From contig NW_019776072.1 of NCBI RefSeq assembly GCF_001039355.2, positions 1 through 57,946 of the forward strand: a stretch of DNA of 57,946 bases. Direction: 5' to 3'. Below the pieces are notes generated by a model. That model was not told the origin of the DNA and searched no databases. It was given only the letters and a program-made list of their open reading frames with translations. Positions 47,443-57,946 of the stretch are shown here, in pieces. The position numbers and the translations under genes are program-made. The stretch's first letter is position 1, and every line of letters begins with the position of its first letter. The stretch comes from Lingula anatina (Eukaryota > Brachiopoda > Lingulata > Lingulida > Lingulidae).

Positions 47443-50400
47443 TTAAATGGTTGTCATGAGTTGCCTTATACTTTCATGGTAGTTGATTCTTTCCATTCCA
47501 AGGCAGTAGAGACGACACAGGGGCAGTACTCTTGACTGAATGGTTCCCTGACCAACATGCAGAGTCTTCAGCATAAAATCTGATTGAAAAAAAAAAAAAA
47601 ACAAAAAAAAAAAAAAAAAAACTTGAGTTAAGAAAACAAAAACATGCCAATAATTCAAAGTCATTGATGTTAAACATTTTAACAGCTTAAATGTGTTCTT
47701 AGAATATTTTTACACCTACCCTCAAGACCATGTGCACTGTGATGTTTACTTTCTTTGGAAAAAGGTTTACAGAATATTTTCATGGGTTTCAGAACAAGAG
47801 CACTCCTGCACAGCTGTTGCAATGCTTTCTGGTTGTGATCCATTTCGTCTGGTCTTGCAGACTGAAACAGTGAAGGTTTCGCATGGTAATTCTGTCAAGA
47901 CACCTAGTGTATGTTCATCATTACTAAATGGCACCACATTCGAAAGAAAGATAGTATCCAGTGTTCTTCATGTACACAAAAAAGAGAACAGAAAATTAAG
48001 CAAGTACATGAACAAACACATCTTGTACTTTTGCATATTATGGAAATATATAAGAGGCTCAATATGAAGTCTTCTCTAGGTGTTGCCATTACATACAGAT
48101 GAAAGTTTTTTGGGTTAATCTAGAAATCTGTTCGTTTTGAAGATATCCTATGCCCGCTTGTCTGCCATTAACAATAAAACTATGCATATGCACTTTCAGC
48201 ATTTTATTAAAAGTCTACTTCCACCTCAGATAATTTTAATTATCTTAAAAAATAAATCTCTTCTGATGTACATACATGGCTATAGTGCAGTTCTCCCACA
48301 TCGGACAAGAATTCTTTCCAATCTGTCCACTGCTGGTCTGACATATCCAGTAATGTCTGGACAGATTGACCACTGCAATACACTAGAGCATTGCAGGAGC
48401 CATCATCTATGATTATGCTGGAAAAAGGAAAAGCCAATTATTTTATGTACCACACCAATATTGTAAAACTTGACGACTTGAAATCTCATGCAGTAAATCT
48501 TGTATCCAAAATACTGGAACTGCTGAATCAAATTTGAATTCATTTAAGGAATTATCATTGTGTACCTTAGAATCCATTTGTTCTAAACGTGCTCAAAATA
48601 TTTGCTCACCTGGCTTTAGCTTGGAATGCAGGAGACACAACAGAACTACAAGGAGAATAGGTACAATTCCCAGCTTTATGGAGGTTACTACATTCCACAC
48701 ACACAGACCGCAGCTCCACTGTGAGCACCTGATGAACATGACAGACACACTGAAATGGGGAATGTCTAGTGCTGTTGGAGATATCCCACAGACTACCAAG
48801 ATACTGGAGTGGCAGTGAAGGGAGGTCAGTGAAGGATGAATCTGCTGTACACTCGGGCGTTCTCATACTACTGAAAGAAGGAATTATGATCTTAAAATTG
48901 ATTACCTATACTGTGTTGTCTTCAAATTAAAATACCAAAATGTTTTTGAAAAAAAAGATAGCAAATACTATCTTATGTGTATTTCGTTAGTAAACATGCT
49001 CTTTACACATTAATACACAAGTAAGTGATAAATTAATTTTGAATTCCTGTAAAATACAAGAAAAGCACTCAGAGAGCACAAACCTGCCAAGACATAATTA
49101 ACTAATTATTAAACAAACTAATTAATAAACGAATCGTCACCAAAATCAAATCACACAGGTTTTCCCGTTTCTGACCTATCCTGAAAATTTCATCAAAATC
49201 CATCAATAACTTTTTCCATAATGTTGCAAAGAAACAGGCAAAGTAATTAACAAAACCAAAAACATAACCTCTTAAATGACAGAGGTAACAATCATTTCAA
49301 TGCAGAAAGTTCTTACCATCTTTCTCCTTTAAATGGCGGGAAACAAACCACTCTGACATGAGATGTTATAAGATCATGGCAGTAGAGTTTATTGTTTTCT
49401 GACAGACGTTTCTCAAATCTCCTGAATTCCACCACAGCCCCCAAGAGCAAGCCAAGACAAAACTGTTGATTGTCCGCTTTCAAATAGACTGTAATATTAT
49501 CTGATGAGGCCAGGTCACCCACAAGGAGTTTCATGGACTTGCCATCAGGAAAGGATATTCCTGAAGTTCAAAATGATGGGATACACATTTGCTAAATTTC
49601 GGCCATCAATCAATTAACACCAAACAAGTGCATGAAATTTAAATACGTAGGCTAGTCTGAAATATGGTACAAACATCAGCAATAATATTTATGTAGCCCA
49701 TTAAATATAATTTGAAATAAACGTATTTTGTATGATTCAAAGCATGAAGCACTCATACCCATATCCTGATGTACTTTCTGTAAATCCTGAGGGAGAACTC
49801 TTCTTGGTCGGGAATTACTTTGGGTTGTAAATGTTTTCGATTTTATCCAGCCTTTGAATGAAACTAGTTTGTCCATGGAACTGAAATTAAAAATACAATA
49901 AAATTATCATTTGTAAAAACCCCCATTATACACGGATGTATAAGAAAAAGCATTTTTCACATGTAGCAACAGTCTGACAATCTAAACATTTCTCTGTGAA
50001 CCATGTTCTAGGCTCATGCCAACTTTTTGCCAAGTGCTACAGAATATCAAACACAAAACTGCTTAAAAGTTTCCCAGTCCTCAGTTTTGAAATGGACATT
50101 TTATTACTATATCCTTAGAATTTTTTCAAATATTTGACAAAAAACATCATGACATACTCAAATAGGCTCAGACTTCCATATGCATTGATTCACGCCTTAC
50201 CTATTATTATTTATATCCTGCACGTTACAGAGCTCCATACCTCTGCCAGAGTTTTTAACATCACCTGCATCCTATTCATAATAAAATCAAAATTTTTAGC
50301 ATTATTTCCACCATTTTAGAGATGAAGCTGATATGTTTACTTTGGTTGCCTAGCTTCCATATTCATGTAAAACAAGGAGTTTTGAACAGCTGTGTAAACT

Positions 50401-53400
50401 GTATATTGCAGAAAATGTTGTGTTTTTTACCAAGTCTATAATATTTTTATACATAAATCCACATGTTAAATCAGAAACTTACATCACTTTCAGTGGATGA
50501 AGAATTTCTGTCAAATAAAATATAGTCAAAGGTCATGTTGTCTCTGATGTCCACACACTGCCTAGTGGGGTAAACTGTCATTGCTCTTTCTGCAGAATGT
50601 TTGCCACCCAACTTTGCCTGAAACACTGCAGCACTGCTGGTATTGTGTGCTGTCAGTCTATACAGACCTCCAACATGGATATATGGAAACCACTTGATGG
50701 AAGATCCTTGGAGATTTAAAGCCACTGGTCTAGATGGTGTAGCAATCTCAGAGGTTTGGAGAACAGCAGGAGCTTCTTTTCCGGTGGCCGTATGAGATGC
50801 GACTTCTGTAGACTTGTTAATGTCTGATGGAGTAGATCCATGGTTTGCTTCTGCATTACTACGTTGAATGCAGTTTACATTTTCATGCCTAGTTGGCCCA
50901 GTGCTCCTTAAATATATCTCTGGCTGATTTATACAAGAATCAATCCCTGGTTCCAAACTTTCTTTTGCACCAGGCACATTCAAGGAGGGTTCTCCAATAA
51001 AAGTTGCTATGCAACTGAAACAAAGCTGAGGAGCACTTCTGGCATGTCTTTGTAATTTCAAAGGTTCTTTATGTGTAATTAATACCAAATGTGATACAGA
51101 GGAGTCATCCAATGGCTCAGTGCTTGCTGATTGTGAGGATTTCTTTGGCTCTAATTTCCTTTTTTTGCACTTTAAGTCAACGTCTGCATCCCTGTTAACA
51201 GCTGCATTATTGGAAAATTTTCTTCGGTGTAGGGTAACAGCATCTTCTATTGCAAATTGTAAATAAACATGCACCCTTTTCTGTTGAATATGCTTTTCAT
51301 CCCTAAAAAAACTGGGATGTGGAAGACTACAAACAAGGAACCTCTCAATTACTATTTGGAACTTAGTTATTCGAACCAACTGACCATCTATCCAAGACTG
51401 TGGAAGTGGGCATGAATGAAAGAATGGGGGAGCCATGGTTTTCCCTCTGGCACAATCTGTATTGCAAAAATGATATTCCATTGAATCTGATGCATATTGA
51501 GCAACGAGACAATCAATGCTCCCTGTTTGATCCCGAAGCTGCAAACGCCCAGTTTTGTTGCAAGTTTCTATAACTCCAACAACAATCTGAAAAAGCAGTG
51601 TAGTAGTTTCTATACTTATTATTGTGAGTATAGAGTGTACAGATTAGTAGGAGATAATTGTGACTATGATACTGCTGTAAACAAATAACATCTTTCCATG
51701 AGAATGATAATTTCTTTACCAACATCTACAAGACTTTTTTTTTTTCAAAGTTTTTAAATCAAGCCATATGCTTTTATATCGAAGCTGGGGATTAAAAAGA
51801 CACTCAATTAATTACCCAAGGTGGAGTAAAATCACTGTTCTCAAATACTAAATGTGACCAGTAGACATATTCTGTTGCATCTCTTGCCGTCATATTTTTG
51901 GCCACAATGTCCTTCTTGAGGTCTACATAGTTCCCAGCAGTGACAACAGCTTCCTGGTTTATTTCTGCCACGCTACGGATTCTGTGCAATGATTCCTTTG
52001 ACACCTTAAATAAAGAAGTCATAAGAAGTTGCCATGAGCAGTGCAATTAAAAGAATTTACACATTACTTTTTAATATACATGTGCTGAAAGTATTTTGTT
52101 TGAATAGAATACCGTTGAAAAATAGGACAGAGATTGTTGTAAAGCCAGAAATACATGCCATAGGTTACTCATTGTAGTGTTGAAAAAAATTATTTTGTCC
52201 CATTTAAAATTGTTTTCCAAATGACAATTGTGTACAGCATGTGCTAATGTTCACAATAATGATAAATGATAATAGTGACAAAAATATGTGTCCCCTAGTA
52301 AATACTGCATACGTAAATAAGAACCAGACATGCATTCACATCCAAGTGATTGTTCCTACAGATTGTTAAAGAATGGTATGATGTTTTGTATGATTTAAAT
52401 AGCTAATAATAGTTTACTTACAGTCCTTTCTGTAATTCCACATTTGTGATTCTCGGCAAGGAATTCCTGTAGGATCTTGCGCTTAGCTCTGCATAATAAG
52501 GGCTCCCCTTTTATTGGACATTTGGTGGTGAACAGCATGGAAAACACACCAGAACCCACACTGCTGGAAACATACCAAATCAGTTCAGGAATAACTGGTA
52601 TATAGGCATATAAATTGCTAAATGTGCAACAATAGTCTTGAAACCAAGTACAGAAGCAACTTTGATGCAGGAATAGAGAAAAAGGACATTTTACAAATCA
52701 TACTATAAATCAAGGGCAGGGCAATGGTAAAGCATACAGCCTACAGGTATCCCATGCAACCATATCAGATGCACAGATGATTACATAATACCGCGAAAAT
52801 TTCCACATGTGAGCCTGTATAGACAGAAAAGAAAGCTAAGACTACTCACAACCCATTGCTCTCCCTGTTAATATTACATGAAACAACATTATCATGACAC
52901 AAGGCAAATAAAAAGCAGGGGTAGTGGTGGAAGTGGCAGCTAGAGTAATAGCAGTGGTAGTAAGACAAAGCTGGATATACCCACTACATAGAAGTTACAA
53001 AAACGAATAAGTCAGTGATATATTACATAAAACACATGAGGTTCTTTATCAACCCAAAATGTATCACCTGAAGCTTTTTTTCAAGGTCCACACCTTGGCC
53101 CACCAGTTGGTACCACCATCGAGCAATCGCTCAGCAATAAATTAATAACAGTGGTCATGGAGCTGAGAACAAACCAGAATACACTCAAGAAAATGTTTGA
53201 ATCAAAATTCAAACTTGAGGTCCTAATGAATATGAATGATAAAATCAAAGTTCTCAGGGATGAAATTAACATTGATATCAGTAAAGAAGCAGCATGTATC
53301 CATACACAATAAACTTACAAGCAATGCAAGAGCAGATTGACAGTTTGGAGGATGTTAACAGGAAAGAGTCTAATCAGCAGCTAGCAGCAAATGGTATGAC

Positions 53401-56400
53401 CCATTCAGACCCGCCTTGGCAATAGCTGTTAGTCTAATCCTGTCAGAGAAGAGTGAGGGGACTATAAGCAAGGCAAGGGATCTGCTTAGGGCGGTGGGGG
53501 AAGTTACCACCATATTTGCTAGGCAATTACATGCGAAACCAACTGTCCAATCAAGATGACCCTGAAAAGCCCAGACGAGAGAGTGGTCATACTGCAGAAG
53601 AAGAAAAAACTGCAAGACTCAACACGGTATAAGAGAATGTACATCCATGCATTTTAATCTAAAACTGAACTGCTGATAGAGAGCAAAGCCCAGGAAATTC
53701 TATGAATCCTACCACATGGACACAAGCTTCAGGTTGACATGGATGGTAGCATATGGAACAAACAGCAAAAGCACACCCCAGAATAGGACACACCCAGGCA
53801 TCATGGCACGATTAAGTTATCACACATACACGTGGGTGGGTGGGTGGATCAATTTCAAAGGAAACAATACTCTAAGATGTACAGCCAGGTACAGTACACC
53901 ACAAAATGGAGATGGTGTGTTTGATACTGTATGCAGGTTAATCAAAAACAGAATGGATGAAATGGTCTCCAAAAAATGCCCAATCGATTTATAAAGTTAT
54001 ATAGTCACATGTCACACTAATAAATAATTAAATAACTACTACTACTATAATACAAATGCTAATAACCAAGCAGCATGGCATGAACAACAGTTGGCAGTAC
54101 AATAATGGCTCAAGTTCAATACTCAAAGACTTTTGTAAGAAGACCAATTTTGGGAAAAAAAATTAAATACCCATCTTCTTCCTTCACTCCAACCTTCAAT
54201 AGTTCATTGACACTGAAAGATAAAAGAATAATGGTATCAAAAAAATTATCATTATATATCTTATAAGTTTTATTAAATACAGGTAACAAATCACTTACAT
54301 CACACATAAAAGCCTTGATTTACTGAAAGAACCAATAATTTTGTTACAACAATTAAAGAATTAATTAACATCTGAAAGGTGAATATTTCTATCTGTCTGT
54401 TATTGTCATCAACAAACCTGAGAATATCAGGACAAAATTTTTGCCTCAGTTTTTTCTCACACTTTAGCAGCCACAGTACTTGGGCTTGATTGAGGTTAAA
54501 GTAGTTCAACAAATGACTTATCACGCTTCTGTTGTGATAATATGGCTAGAAAGAGGTATACAATAAAAATAATACATTCATTTTTCAATGACATTCAATG
54601 ACTTATGTTCAAAAATGCTAAAATTTAACATTCACCTTGCAAGTTCTTGATTATGCATGTATACCTTTATTTCATTTATGTTCCACAACAACTAAACAAA
54701 CAAAAATCCTCTTGTATTAAAATATGCACTTAAAAACCACTTCCATATTAATTTAGTACTGTATATCTTAGTTTTAAATAATCTAAATACCGCAGGTTGG
54801 ACAGTGGATGGGGGGCATTCTAAAACATGAATGCTGCTAATCAAGCAACAACACAGCCGAATTTTGGGATGCTGAAAACAGAGTTCATATGTTAGTTTCT
54901 TACATAAAAATACACTATACAATTACTGAATTTCACATCAACTGAGGGGAAGCTGAGGTTGATATCACTCTTTGAGGTCTGCTAAACAATATATTGACTG
55001 AAAGCTAAAGCAGATGCTTGCTTTATTATATAAAAACACTTGAATCTCAATGTCCTCCAAGATTACATCAAAAGTTGCAAAATTGCCATCATTTGATATT
55101 GCTGTTGTCTGAATGATGATGTTTTCTTTTCTCTAAATGATCAGAAAATTGACCATAAAGTCATCAATCAATGTAATGTTTGGTGGTAACGTCACTGATC
55201 AATATCATGTTTTATCAGACCTCAAACTTACAGTACGGATATAGAATAATGATCGATACTTATCAAATAAAAATTTTAATAGGGTTACATTTGCCTTCAC
55301 TTTACTATTGTATTTTAATGGCCAACCACTGCAATAAAAAACATTAACAAATGGATGCTGAGGAAAAATTATGAGCAATTCCCAAAAGTTCAAATTAGAC
55401 TTTGCTTGAGAAAACCAAGTTAGAGGACTCACCTCATCAGCGACACAGTGATGTGCATTGTACACCACAATTTTAGTTCCCACACTCAAAAATTTGTACT
55501 GATGAACTGCAGGAATAAATGTCAACTGCAATCTAAAAAAGTGTGAAAAATTTCAACTTTGATCTTTGAGAAAAGTATTACCTTTAGATTGCATCATACA
55601 TTTTGTTTAACTAATTTAGGTTTTGTGTATTGACTGCACATTGTTAATGTAATGTATTCATATATTTTGCATGATTATCATATATTTCAAAAACTTACCC
55701 AATTTTGCCATCGAGCTCATATAACCCATGTTCTGCCCTGCAAGTGCTTGTAATAGTGCCCTGTAGAAATTGAAAAAAAATGAACTGTCAAAACACACTA
55801 AGAGCATTAGGTATGTCTGGGGATGGATTCAGGTATGCTACCATCATGAAGGCCTTGTAAACAAAATGACAGGACCCCTTCTTAGTGAAACGTGCTTTGC
55901 CTCTATTAATAGTGAAAAAGATAAACAAATAAAAAAAAGAAAAGGTAAAAATATGTACAATGTCATTTTTTAATAGTAAAGTAAAAGAATTCTAAAGAGA
56001 TTTAATGTTTTGTACCTGTGAGGCATGACATTTCAACCTTTCCTGCAAGGTAATTTTTTCATTTTACTTTACTTCATAAATGTTCACAATATTACCTGAT
56101 AATCATACAACTTCTTTGTCTTCTCACCAGTTGTCTCCAAACACTCTAAATTCTCACACTCTGAAAGGCTGGAAGCATCACCAGACTTCTTTAACAGTTC
56201 CTGGAAATTTTAATATGAAATAAAATCAATTTACATTTATCGTGAAAATAATTATCTTCAGGTAAAATATAAATTATATTTTTTTTCAAACCAAAAAAAA
56301 TCAGTTGCCAAGAAACTTTTAAAATGTGCAGAAATGATCTTTATACTTTTTAAACATGTCTTAAAGATTAAAAAACTTACAAGTACACCTGTAAAATTCA

Positions 56401-57787
56401 AAAGCGATATTAAACTTACCTGCAAACTAATTACCTTTACATTCTCAGCAGTCCTTACACTGCTGTCACCATACGGTACATAAACAAGCTGCTCATCAGG
56501 AGTGCCCTAAATCAAAGAAGTGATCCTTCTCTCACATTTACCTTATCAATATAAAACTGAGAAAAAGTATTAAATTGAGCTATTTGCTCATGAACATGAT
56601 GGTGTCTTTAGATAAATAACCTGTTTAAAAATAATAAAAGATTACAATAATCTCTGTGCAGTTGGTTTGAATATTTACCTTACTCAAAGTTGTAGGTCTC
56701 AAGTTGATGAAAAGATAACTACTCCTTGGTTGTATAGACTCTCTCCAATGTAAATAGTCTTTATCCTAAAAAAAATCGTATAATTATCATTTTAATTGCT
56801 AATAAGGAGCATATAAATCATAATGACCTGCTTCACAAATAAAATTTTGACCTTTTACAAAATGAATCTCATTGAATTTCTATGCTCTCTATTCAGGTAC
56901 TCAATGGCAAACAATCAAAGTAGCAGTCCATCTGTTTTTTCATGCACAAGAAAAAAAAAATGATTACAATTAAAGTAGCACAATCAGAAAAAACGTTAGC
57001 TCTTGTTTTTAAAAGACGGTCCACAACTCACTGTCACAACAATGTTTATTGTCCTCTCTGTCTTATTTGATTTGAGTTGAATTAGAAACATAGTCTTTCC
57101 CTTAATTCTGAAGTAGAAAGAAAAAGATTTGATTAAATGAATTAGTTTGCTGCAGCATCACATTCCCAGTCCAAGCTAACTATGATTTATATACTGTACC
57201 CAAGCAAATATTGTCACTTAATGCTATGAAAGAATATAACATTTACTGTCAATAATAATCCTTTAAAATAAATCTCATTAAATTACTAACACTCCAGATG
57301 GTTATACTTACTGAATTAGTTCACTGACTGCATTGACACTGCCAAATATGCTGCATTTCTTCAAGGTTACTTTCGACCTACAAAATATATTTACATCACA
57401 TAAGTAACATTGCGAACTCAATCTAAATTCCTCTTCTAATTAGTATATTTACTCCTTATGTCTATCTACTTATCTATTAGCTACTTTGGGGCTTATTTAC
57501 AGGGCTACTAACATAAAAATTAATGCATAAGCACTCCGCATATTTTTATTAATTTTTATGCTGGAGAGGTATATACAACTATTTTTAATGATGGACAAAC
57601 TTATTACAAGGTTTATATCTTCTTAGCCACTAAGTGTTGGACAAGACCATTGCCAAGCAAGTTAATTGCTTTCAACTCAACAATTGGTTTTCTGGAAATA
57701 GTGCTTGTATTTTAAAATTCAAAAGTAATTACTAACTTGAACTTTAGCAGCAAACTAGCATCATCAATGCTAATTGGTTCCATCATC
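47443..57787 (-). CDS. CTC1: CTC1, large subunit of the telomere CST complex (5' end outside window)
   Basis: 21 exons visible, 5' to 3': 57737-57787, 57312-57377, 57032-57107, 56679-56765, 56420-56506, 56096-56200, 55699-55760, 55433-55532, 54791-54871, 54418-54545, 54171-54212, 52422-52563, 51816-52004, 50483-51586, 50201-50271, 49759-49880, 49317-49560, 48610-48870, 48276-48417, 47771-47861, 47443-47579. That is 3388 nt (1128 residues) in one frame. CTC1 marks: HGLYELDGKIG, RLQLRDQTGSIDCL, LVRITKFQIVIERF, KWFPYIHVGGLYRL, RRFEKRLSENNKLYC, a zinc-ribbon-like VCVECSNLHKAGNC and IIIDDGSCNALVYC. CTC1 with STN1 and TEN1 binds single-stranded DNA and recruits polymerase alpha-primase for telomere C-strand fill-in. 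Human CTC1 is 1217 residues; about 200-250 N-terminal residues should lie beyond 57946. Exon 50483-51586 carries a long low-similarity insert between OB-fold segments. Confidence 0.93.
49107..49285 (-). repeat. old interspersed element, 'cataacctc...gaggtaa' type
   Basis: In the CTC1 intron 48871-49316. On the minus strand it reads from ttacctctgtc and gaggttatgttttt through ttatggattttgatgaaat-type sequence to caggataggtcag. From memory this phrase recurs as a dispersed element in many aquatic animal genomes; I cannot give its proper family name. No ORF remains. Confidence 0.55.
53085..53780 (+). mobile_element. decayed LINE ORF1-like remnant in a CTC1 intron
   Basis: Inside the 1.6-kb intron 52564-54170, + strand. 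Broken frames read coiled-coil-like text (KKMFESKFKLEV...NMNDKIKVLRDE), then SPDERVVILQKKKKLQDST and ELLIESKAQEIL. This resembles the coiled coil plus RRM/C-terminal part of non-LTR retrotransposon ORF1 proteins. Several stops interrupt it, so it is a fossil. Clade not assignable. Confidence 0.45.
53825..53849. repeat. (GTGG)n short repeat
   Basis: gtgggtgggtgggtgg run in the same CTC1 intron, past the LINE-like remnant. Confidence 0.6.
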
Positions 57788-57946
57788 CTGTTACTGTGTT
57801 GTGGTGGTGGTAGTAGTTGTATTGTCAAAACCCCCAAAAAAGACCATGTACTGTATATATTAAAATTGGACACAGCACAGTCTTAGGTCTGCTACACTAT
57901 CTGAAACTAAAAAGTTGATATTGGTCTGAATACAAATACTTTTCTC

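Noticed and set aside
47585-47622. A-rich tract read as a retroposon poly-A tail
   Set aside because: On the minus strand it is the polypyrimidine tract directly before the acceptor of the last CTC1 exon.

Overview
This is a metazoan nuclear window, AT-rich by eye, with many GT..AG introns of a few hundred bases. It carries FoxQ2, a repulsive-guidance-molecule-like gene, DHX34 and CTC1. FoxQ2 and the compact genes point to a bilaterian invertebrate, plausibly a marine lophotrochozoan or an invertebrate deuterostome. I cannot name the species. Short runs of N show it is an assembled draft scaffold.

Layout: (1) 660-4926 (-): an 11-exon gene for a 432-residue coiled-coil protein with a C-terminal RWD-like region, possibly a kinetochore protein. 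(2) 5204-23394 (+): DHX34, a DEAH-box helicase of nonsense-mediated decay, 29 exons and 1274 residues. Genes 1 and 2 diverge from a 277-bp shared promoter. (3) 26629-31058 (+): a divergent secreted RGM/hemojuvelin-family protein, 9 exons; the signal peptide is split over a tiny first exon behind a TATA box. (4) 33599-34963 (-): FoxQ2, two exons. (5) 35.1-43 kb: a gene-poor stretch upstream of FoxQ2 with repeats, one MITE and one long fold-back element. (6) 43860-45269 (-): an intronless GLUT8-like sugar transporter. (7) 45338-46819 (+): FAHD1, starting only 68 bp from the transporter's ATG. (8) 47443-57787 (-): CTC1 of the telomere CST complex, 21 exons visible; the 5' end lies outside the window.

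Exon models were joined by hand from splice signals with reading phase checked at every junction. All seven models close in frame: 1299, 3825, 1761, 1011, 1410, 642 and 3388 (partial) nucleotides. The genes do not form one pathway. The layout is three divergent or convergent housekeeping units (gene 1/DHX34, GLUT8-like/FAHD1, FAHD1/CTC1) flanking two developmental-type genes (RGM-like, FoxQ2).

Mobile DNA is modest: two short elements with TIRs and TWA target duplications (PIF/Harbinger type), one 289-bp fold-back element, a decayed LINE ORF1-like remnant and an old interspersed tail in CTC1 introns, and low-complexity tracts. I saw no rRNA, tRNA or CRISPR array. No new multi-gene system stands out. 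The most unusual gene is the RGM-like protein, which has lost the GDPH self-cleavage site and has no visible GPI-anchor tail.
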